Shown here piece after piece: positions 1 through 7,650 of a DNA stretch of 64,000 nucleotides. The position numbers were made by a program, and so were the translations under genes. Below the pieces are notes generated by a model. It made no database searches and had not been told where the DNA came from. It worked only from the letters and a program-made list of their open reading frames with translations. Source of the stretch: Stenotrophomonas sp. 610A2 (GTDB lineage Bacteria; Pseudomonadota; Gammaproteobacteria; Xanthomonadales; Xanthomonadaceae); assembly GCF_030549615.1 (NCBI RefSeq), contig NZ_CP130832.1, positions 1,550,001-1,614,000 on the forward strand, written 5' to 3'. Position 1 is the stretch's first letter. The number at the start of each line of letters is the position of its first letter.

Positions 1-25
1 AGTAGCGACGGGATAAACAAATGAA

Positions 26-49
26 AACCCCGCCTGCCAGGGCGGGGTT
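26..49. terminator. GC-rich hairpin, possible terminator
   Basis: A perfect 9-bp inverted repeat, AACCCCGCC at 26-34 and GGCGGGGTT at 41-49, with a 6-nt loop. There is no T-run after it on the plus strand. On the minus strand it is followed by four T, so it could stop transcription entering from the right, or be a weak bidirectional terminator separating the first gene from upstream sequence outside the window. Confidence 0.4.
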
Positions 50-79
50 CGATGACACAGACTTACAAAGGATATAATT

Positions 80-1693
80 ATGGTAGTTCAAAGCGCAGCC
101 GCGTCAAGCGGTAACGTTGTTTCTTTTCCGGGCAATTCCAACGTTCGATACGACATGTTGGGCCCATATCAGGAGGCCGCACCGGAATTTCGATACGCCT
201 ACGAGATCTTGAAGAGGGAGATCCCCCAAGGCGTGGATGCTGCTGGCGTCCCTCTGGAGATGGACAGGCTTGGAAACATTGCCTTGGGTGAGGTGAGCGA
301 GAACGGGGATATCGACACTTCTGTCTACCGTTGGCTTGAAGATCCCAGGGGTAGCCGCTGGCAGATCCAATCCCATAAGGAACTTCGCGCAGACGCCATG
401 CAATGGCTGGCTCGATACGCGCAAGAAGACATTTCAGGTTCTCGACCAGACTCCTGCATTCGCGTGCTTACTGATTTGATGGTGGGTCAGGGACGGTTCC
501 TTGTCCGCAAGCAAGGATTGAACCTTGTGCCATTCCGAAACGCCTACTTGATCATTGAGGGCGACGGCACCTTGAGGGCCACCGCTCCCGACAAGTCGTT
601 TTGCATTGACTATGTCATTCAGGCGGACCTGGACATGAGCAGGGTGGATCCGGAAACGATGATCTACACCCCATCTACTTCAAAAGAAGGGTCCTACTGG
701 CACAACTACGTCAACTCCGCCTTCATTGACCAAGACGTCCATGACTACTCGCAAGAAGCGCTTTCGACGGTCTTGCTCTCCCAGTGCTACGAGAAGGGCA
801 TCTTGCTCTATGGGGACGGTGAGAACGGCAAGAGTGTGATGCTGCATATCCTCCGATCGCTTGCGCCTCGCCATACCCAGTCGATCAACCTGAAACGACT
901 TGTCAAGAACGAGTTCGGAACCGCCTCGCTGATTGGAAAGCGCGTGGCAATGATCTCTGAGATGCCCTCCCGGCTGTCCAAGGATATGCAGGATGCCTTG
1001 AAGAACATCATTTCCTGGGACCCAATGCCCGCAGAGAAGAAGGGCAAGGACGAGTTCACGTTCGTTCCTAGGGTGATTGTGATTGGTGCGACCAACCATT
1101 TCTCGGAAGTTAGCAATCACGAGCATGGCTTTTGGCGAAAGATCGAGATCATCCCCTTCATCAAGAGGGTCAGGTCAGACCAGAAGATTTTTGACCTTCA
1201 TAAGCACATCACGCAATCGCCGGAAGAGCTGGGGCAGGTCATCGACTGGCTGCTTATCGGAGCTTCCCGTCTGACCAGCCGTAAGCGCTGGCTGTCAGAC
1301 AGTGAGAAGCCGGCAGCAGTTCGCAAGTTGTCCAGGGAGCAGCGCCGGGAAACCGATAGCGTGTCGGCTTGGCTGTTCGATGTCCGGCTCGAATACAACC
1401 CTACCGCTCTCACCAAGAAGCAGTTCATCTACAACAGCTATTGCGAGCATGTGGACAGTGCAAACAAGCATCCGATCTCAGACAGCAAGTTCTGGCAGCG
1501 GATGAAAGAGGTGTTCCGCGAATTCGGGTTCGATCATGTTGGCATCCAGAAGAGCCTTGGATCAGAGCGGCCGCGTTGCGTCAATCTCGTGTTGGAGGGT
1601 GTGAAGCCGCTTGAAGAGCCCACCATTGCAGGTTCTATTCCCCAGGCCAAGCTGGACGAACATGAAGATATGCCGGATATGTTCAATGGGTAG
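80..1693 (+). CDS. SF3-type DNA primase/helicase (D5/P4-like)
   Basis: 537 aa. Probable replication helicase of superfamily 3, the type linked to phage and plasmid primases. Visible motifs are a Walker A (GDGENGKS, about residue 244), a Walker B-like stretch (VAMISEMPS, about 287), a motif C-like VIVIGATNH (about 332) and an arginine-finger-like HGFWRKIE (about 348), followed by a C-terminal winged-helix-like region. The first 230 residues show no catalytic primase motif I recognise and could be a degenerate primase or D5_N region. The ATG at 80 follows AAAGGA at 67-72. It stands alone before the ankyrin gene. In elements of this kind such proteins help initiate replication or stabilise the element, but that role is inferred here. 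Confidence 0.75.
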   Translation: MVVQSAAASSGNVVSFPGNSNVRYDMLGPYQEAAPEFRYAYEILKREIPQGVDAAGVPLEMDRLGNIALGEVSENGDIDTSVYRWLEDPRGSRWQIQSHKELRADAMQWLARYAQEDISGSRPDSCIRVLTDLMVGQGRFLVRKQGLNLVPFRNAYLIIEGDGTLRATAPDKSFCIDYVIQADLDMSRVDPETMIYTPSTSKEGSYWHNYVNSAFIDQDVHDYSQEALSTVLLSQCYEKGILLYGDGENGKSVMLHILRSLAPRHTQSINLKRLVKNEFGTASLIGKRVAMISEMPSRLSKDMQDALKNIISWDPMPAEKKGKDEFTFVPRVIVIGATNHFSEVSNHEHGFWRKIEIIPFIKRVRSDQKIFDLHKHITQSPEELGQVIDWLLIGASRLTSRKRWLSDSEKPAAVRKLSREQRRETDSVSAWLFDVRLEYNPTALTKKQFIYNSYCEHVDSANKHPISDSKFWQRMKEVFREFGFDHVGIQKSLGSERPRCVNLVLEGVKPLEEPTIAGSIPQAKLDEHEDMPDMFNG

Positions 1694-1721
1694 GGGTCGA
1701 TGAAAGCGCTCTTCGCAAGCC

Positions 1722-1751
1722 TTGCGCAATCCCAGTCCTCTGCAAGCATGG
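1722..1751 (+). promoter_or_regulatory. TTGCGC-family promoter element (copy 1)
   Basis: TTGCGCAATCCCAGTCCTCT begins at 1722, 34 bases before the ATG of the ankyrin gene. The first 20 bases are identical to the copy at 53751. It belongs to a family repeated before many operons here. TTGCGC resembles a -35 box, but no convincing -10 hexamer is visible. Promoter function is inferred from recurrent position. Confidence 0.6.
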
Positions 1752-1755
1752 ATCT

Positions 1756-2586
1756 ATGACCAAGGATCCTCACTCACCACTCCAGATCGCTCTGATTGAA
1801 GCCATCGACCGCCTGGACGCAGGCGCCGTCCGGCAAGCTCTAAATGATGGCGCCAATCCGAACCTGGCCCACCCCTCGCTTTGGGCTGGTAAGGAAGTCC
1901 CCGCCATGGGCAGGGCACAGGCCGAGTTCGCTCACTCCCAGTGGCCCGGCAACCAGGACATCTACCAGTCGCTCATCGAGGCTGGCGCCAAGGTCAATGA
2001 CTTCTACGGCCGCATGGCGTTTCGGGATGCGGTGAACGCCTACAACCTTCCTCTCGTCCGGCTCTTCTTCGAGAGTGGCTTTGACCTGCACGGCCAAGTT
2101 TGGCCGCTGTGGACCCAAGATCTTTCACTCATGCGCTACTTGGTGGAAGAGCAGGGTCTGCCGGTCAATGTGTCCATCCCTGACCGCGGCACGCCACTTC
2201 ACCATGTCTGCTTGTTTCGCAACGAAGGTCAGATCCGCTACCTGTTGTCCAAGGGCGCGAACATCAATGCCCTGGACGACCACCGAAACACCCCATTGAA
2301 CCTGTGTGTGCAGAACGGGGCGGATGAGCTGGTGCCCCTCCTTTTGGAAAACCACGCCAATCCGCGCTTGTGCAACTACCAGGGCAACACGCCTCTTCAT
2401 TTCGTGAGCGACGCCTGCACGGCCAAGATGCTCATGGATTACGGCGCAGACCTCCATGCAGTCAACCAGGATGGCTTCACGCCACTGGATATCGGAGATC
2501 CCGAAGCTCTGGCTACCATCGAACATCGACTGTTGCACCAGCGGACATTCATCAGCTCCCAGGCACCGACGAGTAGACGTCTCTAA
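1756..2586 (+). CDS. Ankyrin-repeat protein
   Basis: 276 aa of ankyrin repeats spanning most of the protein (for example GTPLHHVC, NTPLNLCVQNGADELVPLLL and NTPLHFVSDACTAKMLMDYG). Ankyrin repeats are protein-interaction scaffolds. No enzymatic domain, signal peptide or membrane segment is visible, so it is expected to be cytoplasmic or a secreted effector. The protein ends in TSRRL, matching the -RL ending found on several other proteins in this window. It is the first gene after a TTGCGC-family promoter. The ATG at 1756 has only a poor Shine-Dalgarno sequence. The binding partner is unknown. Confidence 0.8.
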   Translation: MTKDPHSPLQIALIEAIDRLDAGAVRQALNDGANPNLAHPSLWAGKEVPAMGRAQAEFAHSQWPGNQDIYQSLIEAGAKVNDFYGRMAFRDAVNAYNLPLVRLFFESGFDLHGQVWPLWTQDLSLMRYLVEEQGLPVNVSIPDRGTPLHHVCLFRNEGQIRYLLSKGANINALDDHRNTPLNLCVQNGADELVPLLLENHANPRLCNYQGNTPLHFVSDACTAKMLMDYGADLHAVNQDGFTPLDIGDPEALATIEHRLLHQRTFISSQAPTSRRL

Positions 2587-2590
2587 GGAC

Positions 2591-2620
2591 TTGCGCAATC
2601 CCGGTTTTGTTCCAAGGTGG
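2591..2620 (+). promoter_or_regulatory. TTGCGC-family promoter element (copy 2)
   Basis: TTGCGCAATCCCGGTTTTGT starts at 2591, right after the stop of the preceding ankyrin gene and 56 bases before the next start codon at 2647. It is one of the best matches to the plasmid-wide consensus. Confidence 0.65.
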
Positions 2621-2646
2621 ATCCATACCCCTATGGAGCCCAGCCC

Positions 2647-3105
2647 ATGTCAGAAGCCATCCAGAACGACCTAGGTCGCACGCCGCTACACATGGCGGCT
2701 CTTGCCGACGACCGAAAGCTAGCCGCGGCCCTGATCGAGGCAGGCGCTGACGTAAACGCCCAGGACAAGCAGGGCAACACACCGATGAGTGTCGCTCTGG
2801 GTCTGGATCGGGCCGAGAAGACCATGGACATGGACAAGTCGCTCTTCTGGATCTCCCAGGGTGCCAACCCCTCAATCACAAACGATGCGGGCGTATGCGT
2901 CTGGTGGAAATCCAGCCCGGCAGCTCAGAACAACATGATTGCTGAAATGGGGGATAGGGACCGAAGGCTTGAAGCTCAGGCCTCCGCCAGCTCTTGGTCC
3001 CCGGATCCCGCCGAGGCTGACCGCCAGTTTGACCGAGCATTCAAGGAGGCATCAAGCCAAGCTCAGGGTAGCCAACTAAGGCAAAGGTCAGGGATGCGCT
3101 TATGA
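2647..3105 (+). CDS. Short ankyrin protein with shared PDP/-MRL tail
   Basis: 152 aa starting MSEAIQND. I chose the ATG at 2647 because GGAG lies 8-11 bases upstream; an in-frame GTG at 2617 lacks a ribosome site. The N-terminal half has two ankyrin repeats (GRTPLHMAALADD, GNTPMSVALG). The C-terminal 40 residues contain SSWSPDPAEADRQFDRAF and finish RQRSGMRL. The same WSPDP-EAD-QFDR tail appears on the non-ankyrin protein at 7175 and, more loosely, on the ankyrin protein at 7651. It is the first gene of an operon with a lipoprotein and a type IVb pilin, overlapping the next gene by ATGA. Function unknown; the tail may be a sorting or interaction module. Confidence 0.75.
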   Translation: MSEAIQNDLGRTPLHMAALADDRKLAAALIEAGADVNAQDKQGNTPMSVALGLDRAEKTMDMDKSLFWISQGANPSITNDAGVCVWWKSSPAAQNNMIAEMGDRDRRLEAQASASSWSPDPAEADRQFDRAFKEASSQAQGSQLRQRSGMRL

Positions 3106-3425
3106 AGGCCGTGGTGTTTCTCATGCTGCTCACCATGGCAGCTTGCACGGATCAGCGCCATCAGGCCGCCTCGGTGCCGTATCTCAGTCCGCTTGCCCAT
3201 GACCTGGCCGTGTGCGCTATCGCGGCAAGAGATAGCGCGAGTTGGTCGGCAGAAGAGCGCCTCGCACGATCGACGGTCAATGCAAGCGCCGCAGCCGGGT
3301 TGCTCGTGAAAGATTACGCATCCATCGATCAGCCGACTGCCAGAGCAGTGATTGAGCATGTGATGCAGGATCCAGCGAATTCGCGAGCAGATCCGGAAGG
3401 CTGGTATCTCGCGGAGTGCGTGTGA
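3102..3425 (+). CDS. Small lipoprotein
   Basis: 107 aa. The N-terminus is hydrophobic and carries a lipobox-like TMAAC ending at residue 15, so the mature protein should be a lipid-anchored envelope protein of about 92 aa. No known domain is recognised. The start overlaps the stop of the preceding ankyrin gene (ATGA) and the stop overlaps the start of the pilin gene (TGATG), so all three are probably translationally coupled. The neighbouring type IVb pilin suggests a role in pilus assembly or surface exposure, but this is only contextual. Confidence 0.65.
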   Translation: MKAVVFLMLLTMAACTDQRHQAASVPYLSPLAHDLAVCAIAARDSASWSAEERLARSTVNASAAAGLLVKDYASIDQPTARAVIEHVMQDPANSRADPEGWYLAECV

Positions 3426-3967
3426 TGCGCCAGCGTGGCTACTCACTTATGGAAATCATGCTCGTGTTGGGCGTGATTGCCATTGCCGTGGTCGGCATCT
3501 TTGCCACTTTCACGACGACGAACTTCAACAGAAAAATCAACCAAACGAACGACGACCTGATCGAGATCACCCAGAACATCGAGCAGTCCTGGGGGAACAT
3601 GCAGTCCTACAACGGGCTCACCAACGAATTGGCGGTCCAGCAGCACCTCATTCCTGACCGCATCAAGAACAATGGCGGCCTGAAGACGCCTCTTGGGCCA
3701 CTGACCTTGGGCTATGCGGGCAACGATCGCGAAATGCTCTTGCTCACCCTAGACCTCGAGAATGATGGCTGTAACCGCCTTATTCCACTCTTGGCTCCTC
3801 ACATGCACCAGATCAAGATTGGCCGTCCCGGCCAGCTGGTAACGGTTGCGGAGGAGGGCCATGTGAACCTGTCTGAGGTGGGTGCGTGGTGTTCTCAGGG
3901 TCTGCCTGTCTCCTTCATCCATTTCCAGAAAGGCTTTGGCAGACGCGCCATCTGGGAAAGTTGGTAG
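3425..3967 (+). CDS. Type IVb pilin, PilS-like
   Basis: 180 aa starting MRQRGYSLME. It has a classical type IV prepilin leader: a short basic leader ending in Gly, cleavage before Tyr, and Glu at mature position 5, then a long hydrophobic helix (IMLVLGVIAIAVVGIFATF). The mature domain has two cysteines (DGCNRL and GAWCSQG) about 50 residues apart, and its ending fits the PilS/TcpA-type fold of thin conjugative pili such as those of IncI plasmids. The ATG at 3425 overlaps the previous stop. No prepilin peptidase, secretin or assembly ATPase is visible in this window, so assembly would need genes elsewhere. Confidence 0.7.
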   Translation: MRQRGYSLMEIMLVLGVIAIAVVGIFATFTTTNFNRKINQTNDDLIEITQNIEQSWGNMQSYNGLTNELAVQQHLIPDRIKNNGGLKTPLGPLTLGYAGNDREMLLLTLDLENDGCNRLIPLLAPHMHQIKIGRPGQLVTVAEEGHVNLSEVGAWCSQGLPVSFIHFQKGFGRRAIWESW

Positions 3968-4030
3968 TCAGAGACTTTACTTTTCCCCGTCCTGCCTTTT
4001 GCTGGTGGTGTCCTCCAACGAGATGCCGCC

Positions 4031-4252
4031 ATGGAAAACCCCGATGCATTTGATGAGCGTGCCCACGATCTAGACGATCTACTGGAAGAAGCCGAGCGCT
4101 TCGAGGTTCAGAAATACGAGCGAACCCTGATGTTTCAGCTGGCAGACGACGACGACCCGATGTTGCCGTTGGTGTCCCTTAGCCGAATCCGCGAAGTGGT
4201 CGATGGGCACCTGGAAGCTGGCGGCGCCATCTTCATCGGTGGTGTCCAGTGA
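4031..4252 (+). CDS. Small acidic protein upstream of ArdC
   Basis: 73 aa, strongly acidic (DERAHDLDDLLEEAERFE, then a run of four Asp). No family recognised. The stop codon overlaps the GTG start of ardC (GTGA), so the two are probably translated together. An acidic DNA-mimic role, as in some other anti-restriction proteins, is conceivable, but nothing in the sequence proves it. The upstream 63 bases carry GCCTTTTGCTGG, which resembles the downstream half of the plasmid promoter family. Confidence 0.6.
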   Translation: MENPDAFDERAHDLDDLLEEAERFEVQKYERTLMFQLADDDDPMLPLVSLSRIREVVDGHLEAGGAIFIGGVQ

Positions 4253-5325
4253 GCAGATACGACGAATGGGTCAACCCGGCCGCTGAGAAGATCATTGCGC
4301 TATTGGAGCAAGACCTTGCGCCGTGGCAAAAGGGGTGGGATCCAGGGAAGTCTCCTCCTGGTGTGGGCGGTATGCCTTACAACGCCGTCTCTGGCCGCTC
4401 CTACGCTGGTGGCAATTCCATGTATCTCTTCGCCATAGCGGTCGAGAAAGGCTATGACGACAACCGCTGGATGACATATGACCAGGCAACTAGGGCTGGT
4501 TTTCAGGTTCGCAAGGGAGAGAAGCACACCAAGATTGCTTGGTGGGAACGACCCGTAGCTCGAGAGAAGGTTCGGGAGGACTCGAAGGATGAGCAAGACA
4601 AAAACGATGAAGAACGGAGAGGACCAATCTTTAGAACATTCCAAGTGTTCAATGCAGCCCAGATCGATGGCATGCCAGAGCGCGTGCAGCGGGTGGTTCC
4701 GGACGTCGACTGGCGCCACAACGAGTGCGAGCGCCTGCTCACCGACAGTGGCGCGAGGATCAATCACGATGGTGGTGGCCGGGCGTTCTATCGCCCGATC
4801 AGCGACAGCATCCATCTACCCGAGAAGGCGTCCTTCCATACCGCTGATAATTACTACGCGACAGCGCTTCATGAGCTTGGACATTGGACAGGCCACAAGG
4901 ATCGTTTGAACCGCGACCTGTCAGGTGGCTTCGGCTCTGTCGAATATGCCAAGGAGGAGCTACGGGCCGAGATCGCCAGCATGATGATTGGCGACCGTCT
5001 TGGCATTGGCCACGACCCCACGCGACATGCGGCATATGTGAAATCCTGGATCGAGGTGTTGAAGAACGAACCCAAGGAAGTCATGCGGGCAGCATCGGAT
5101 GCCGAGAAGATCTGCACCCATTTGGGAATTGATGCCTACCAGCAGGAACCGATCCAGGTGAAGGAGCGCAAGCAGACCCAAGAGCAAGCGGATGTCCAAG
5201 ATACCGCCGTGGCAGCCATGCCCAAGCGACCAAGGGCCCGCGCTAGGCCAAAACAGCCAGAACCCGTGCCCACAACGGTCTCCAAGCCGCGACGCAAGGT
5301 CAAGGAACTCGCTCTGACCATGTGA
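4249..5325 (+). CDS. ardC: ArdC-like anti-restriction protein
   Basis: 358 aa. Matches ArdC: an N-terminal single-strand-DNA-binding domain (NPAAEKIIALLEQDLAPWQKGW onward, about residues 5-135) and a C-terminal zincin-like metallopeptidase domain with HELGH at about 207-211 and a downstream Glu-rich helix (EELRAEIASMM). ArdC from plasmid pSa protects incoming DNA from restriction and is reported to travel with the transferred strand. The start is a GTG overlapping the previous stop. The C-terminus is basic (KPRRKVKELALTM) and follows an Arg/Pro-rich linker. It probably acts early after entry into a recipient. Confidence 0.88.
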   Translation: MSRYDEWVNPAAEKIIALLEQDLAPWQKGWDPGKSPPGVGGMPYNAVSGRSYAGGNSMYLFAIAVEKGYDDNRWMTYDQATRAGFQVRKGEKHTKIAWWERPVAREKVREDSKDEQDKNDEERRGPIFRTFQVFNAAQIDGMPERVQRVVPDVDWRHNECERLLTDSGARINHDGGGRAFYRPISDSIHLPEKASFHTADNYYATALHELGHWTGHKDRLNRDLSGGFGSVEYAKEELRAEIASMMIGDRLGIGHDPTRHAAYVKSWIEVLKNEPKEVMRAASDAEKICTHLGIDAYQQEPIQVKERKQTQEQADVQDTAVAAMPKRPRARARPKQPEPVPTTVSKPRRKVKELALTM

Positions 5326-5382
5326 TGCTGGATCGGTCCAAAAGGCGCCTGTTACAGTTGTGGCGTCTATAGGGGTGATCAG

Positions 5383-6075
5383 ATGGCCAGCACTAGCCAA
5401 GGAACCTATCAGGGGTATATCCGCTCGGTGGAGGCCTTGTTCGATCAAGCGATGCAGCAGGCCCAATCTCCGTCTGATGAGAAGCAGGCGGCCATAGAGC
5501 TCGCCGACCGACTGCCTGGCTTTGAAGAGCACAGCTTGGCCGTGCGCCAGGCCCTCGATGTGCTCCCGCCAGAATTCGTGTTCACCCAGAGCATGGCCAT
5601 GTTCTACCTTGGCTACTCAGAGGACCTGTTCAAGGCCAGGCTCGTGCAGGGACCGCACCCCTTCAAGCGTGGCAAGAAGACGACCAAGGCTGAAGTGGAC
5701 GAGTGGCACGAGGAGATCTTGCAGCGAAAGCACGCTGATGACTTGCCTGAGATCGATACAAGCTTTCGTGGCCGCGACCCCCTATCGGAGCGGGTCTACA
5801 TCATCGACAAATCCGGTGCCGTCGTCTCGGATGGGCAGATATCCAGCATCGACTCCAATGCGCTCGCCAAGGTCCTCACAAAAGGCGGCTCTATCCGTAT
5901 CTTGTCTCTGACTCAAGCGCTCATGCAGCCCTGGGCCTCCATGGATGAGCGTGCTCCCTGGGCAGCGGGCTATGTGCTTCTGCTTCACACGCAGATTGCT
6001 GAGATCGATGCCATGACGCTACGCGGTGGCACCCAGGAACCCACAAGGGAGGGAACCCGTAAGGGAACCTTGTAG
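5383..6075 (+). CDS. Conserved plasmid protein of unknown function
   Basis: 230 aa, not recognised. The central part reads like a DNA-binding or antitoxin-like segment (FVFTQSMAMFYLGYSEDLFKARLVQG, then GPHPFKRGKKTTKAEVDEWHEE, resembling a short helix-turn-helix excisionase-type module). The C-terminal part resembles an RES/Xre-type partner only loosely. The ATG at 5383 follows AGGGG. The last 15 residues are a Thr/Glu/Arg-rich repeat (GTQEPTREGTRKGTL) encoded by imperfect repeats. A possible promoter lies between ardC and this gene, and a hairpin follows its stop. Confidence 0.55.
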   Translation: MASTSQGTYQGYIRSVEALFDQAMQQAQSPSDEKQAAIELADRLPGFEEHSLAVRQALDVLPPEFVFTQSMAMFYLGYSEDLFKARLVQGPHPFKRGKKTTKAEVDEWHEEILQRKHADDLPEIDTSFRGRDPLSERVYIIDKSGAVVSDGQISSIDSNALAKVLTKGGSIRILSLTQALMQPWASMDERAPWAAGYVLLLHTQIAEIDAMTLRGGTQEPTREGTRKGTL

Positions 6076-6083
6076 GGTTCGAA

Positions 6084-6103
6084 TAGGGGGTGTGCTCCCC
6101 CTA
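6084..6103. terminator. Hairpin after the 5383 gene
   Basis: A 7-bp perfect stem, TAGGGGG (6084-6090) and CCCCCTA (6097-6103), loop TGTGCT, starts 9 bases after the stop codon. No T-run follows, so termination would be weak or factor-dependent. Confidence 0.4.
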
Positions 6104-6170
6104 ATGTGCTCTCCCCCAGATCGGGAAAATCACTCCTGAACCTGCCGCTTTGGCAGTCGGGAGAGAGAAT

Positions 6171-6500
6171 ATGAGCAGCGCAAGTAAGGCTGTTGGGCTT
6201 CGTGAGATCAAGGCCATGTTGGCCAAAGAGGGAGCCTCGCTGGTGTCATGCGAGCGGATTGTTAGGAATTTTCATGTGGAATACAAGATCAACGGGCAGA
6301 CTTTCAAAGCTGTGATGGCGAACCCTGCGAAAGCAAGCTGGGGCAATACTCGCCTTATGATCGCGGGCATTAGGGCCAATAAGCGGAAAGCATTCGTGCC
6401 TGGTGGCAACGAGGTTGAGAGGCTTGCTCCCACTGGTGCAGATCTCCGTAGATCGCGGAAGTCTTTGAGCTCGGTATTGCAGCAGGCCGGGGCCAAATGA
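6171..6500 (+). CDS. Small basic protein, unknown
   Basis: 109 aa from the ATG at 6171, chosen because GGGAGAGA lies just upstream; an in-frame TTG at 6150 has no ribosome site. Very basic, with an N-terminal helix (LREIKAMLAKEGASL) and a compact central part (NFHVEYKINGQTFKAV) that looks like a small alpha/beta fold similar to HicA-type or phage mRNA-interferase-like domains. I cannot confirm the family. It overlaps the next gene by a few bases, suggesting a two-gene unit. Possible toxin/antitoxin-like pair, low certainty. Confidence 0.55.
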   Translation: MSSASKAVGLREIKAMLAKEGASLVSCERIVRNFHVEYKINGQTFKAVMANPAKASWGNTRLMIAGIRANKRKAFVPGGNEVERLAPTGADLRRSRKSLSSVLQQAGAK

Positions 6501-6718
6501 TGAACCGTTCGATCCATAGCTACGACGTGGAAATCGTGCGGACCGTTACTTGCACGACGACCGGAACCGTTCTCGCCTCGTCGGAGGAGGAGGCCATGGT
6601 GCTTGCCGCGACGAACGATCTTGATGGTGAGGTCGTTGATGTTCAGCAGTCAAAAGTGCTCAGCGTCAAGGTGCAGGACGAGCTTGCGGTCGATTGGGAT
6701 CCTGCCAGAGATCGCTGA
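6497..6718 (+). CDS. Small acidic protein, unknown
   Basis: 73 aa (72 if the second ATG at 6500 is used). Acidic, with a predicted beta-rich start (DVEIVRTVTCTTTGTVLASS) and a helix containing EEEAMVLAA. Overlaps the stop of the preceding basic gene (ATGATGA), so the two are likely co-translated. A basic protein followed by an acidic partner is typical of a protein pair, but no family is recognised. Confidence 0.5.
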   Translation: MMNRSIHSYDVEIVRTVTCTTTGTVLASSEEEAMVLAATNDLDGEVVDVQQSKVLSVKVQDELAVDWDPARDR

Positions 6719-6878
6719 GCGACATTTGATCTTCATGGCTTGCCTCCACGGAAACCATAGCTCCACCTGACAGCCTGGCAAGGATGCCCTCCATTGCCAG
6801 CAATGGCCCTACGGGTGCAAGCCTGCCCGTGCGGCTCCGCTCATTGGGTTCCACCGGCACACGCCATTGGAGAACAAC
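6719..6878 (+). promoter_or_regulatory. Leader region shared with the 35.6 kb gene
   Basis: Noncoding 160 bases before the 6879 gene. The last about 35 bases (TTCCACCGGC at 6849-6858, then GCCATTGGAGAACAACATG) closely match the leader of the gene at 35659 (TTCCACCGGCTAAGGCCATGGGAGCACCACATG). The match suggests a shared untranslated regulatory element or a copied promoter/leader cassette. Confidence 0.4.
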
Positions 6879-7091
6879 ATGAGCACTCTCAAATACGGTC
6901 TGAACTACGGCGACATCGAATGGATCGAAGGCGTCCTGGCCAACGACGAGAATTCCACCAATGAAGAACTGGTGGAGTATTTTACTGGCAACGGATTGAC
7001 CGCCGACCAGGCACAGGCGGTTGTCCAGCATCGGGACGACTACCTCAACGATATCGTCTTCAACGGTTCGGGTCCGCTCTGGGATGGCTGA
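6879..7091 (+). CDS. Small acidic protein, unknown
   Basis: 70 aa starting MSTLKYGLNYGD. The ATG at 6879 is preceded by TTGGAGAAC; an upstream in-frame ATG at 6867 lacks this spacing. Acidic, containing two helical stretches (GDIEWIEGVLANDENS and ADQAQAVVQHRDDYLNDI) resembling a tiny UBA- or EF-type helical bundle. Unknown function. The gene is monocistronic between a long leader and the next TTGCGC promoter. Confidence 0.55.
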   Translation: MSTLKYGLNYGDIEWIEGVLANDENSTNEELVEYFTGNGLTADQAQAVVQHRDDYLNDIVFNGSGPLWDG

Positions 7092-7114
7092 GCCAACTTT
7101 GGTCATGGATGGTC

Positions 7115-7144
7115 TTGCGCAATTTCAGTGCTACCTCATGCTTA
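7115..7144 (+). promoter_or_regulatory. TTGCGC-family promoter element (copy 3)
   Basis: TTGCGCAATTTCAGTGCTAC begins at 7115, 60 bases before the GTG start at 7175. It follows the family pattern, though the second half diverges. Confidence 0.55.
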
Positions 7145-7174
7145 GGGTAGCTTCGATCACCAAAGGAGGAACCT

Positions 7175-7648
7175 GTGGACAATTTCACAACTTACTACCG
7201 AACCTCAACAAACGAGGATGAGTGGGAAGAGTTTGTTGTAGTGAATAACTCAAACAAGGTTCCCGATTTCGATAAGACAACCGTTGCAGATAAAATCCAG
7301 TTCCTACATGAAACGGTAGGCGAAGAGTGGACGAACCTGCGCCTATCAAGTGCCGGAGGTGTTTATGAGGAGGGTGGATATGTTTCTCAAACACCTTTGG
7401 CGAGTGATGATGATCCGAACGTTTCCCAAGACGCAAAGGGGAACTGGCGCCCCCTGGATACTCTCAATGCAGAGCGTCGGGCTATTTCAGAAGCTAGACA
7501 GCTTCGATCGAGCACCCGAGAAGCTGCGGGCGCCTGGTCCCCAGACCCGAAGGAAGCCGACGCCCAGTTCGATCGCCGCTATGCCGAGGCGGCCGCGCAA
7601 GGGCAGGGCATCGAGCCCGCCAAGGCGACCGCACGGATGCGTCTCTAA
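7175..7648 (+). CDS. Unknown protein carrying the WSPDP/-RMRL tail
   Basis: 157 aa with a GTG start directly after AAAGGAGGA, a near-perfect ribosome site. The N-terminal 100 residues are acidic and unrelated to ankyrin. The C-terminal 40 residues (AGAWSPDPKEADAQFDRRY, ending TARMRL) are clearly homologous to the tail of the ankyrin protein ending at 3105. Its stop is 2 bases before the GTG of the next ankyrin gene. The presence of one tail on unrelated N-terminal parts suggests a modular sorting or recognition signal. Function otherwise unknown. Confidence 0.7.
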   Translation: MDNFTTYYRTSTNEDEWEEFVVVNNSNKVPDFDKTTVADKIQFLHETVGEEWTNLRLSSAGGVYEEGGYVSQTPLASDDDPNVSQDAKGNWRPLDTLNAERRAISEARQLRSSTREAAGAWSPDPKEADAQFDRRYAEAAAQGQGIEPAKATARMRL

Positions 7649-7650
7649 TC

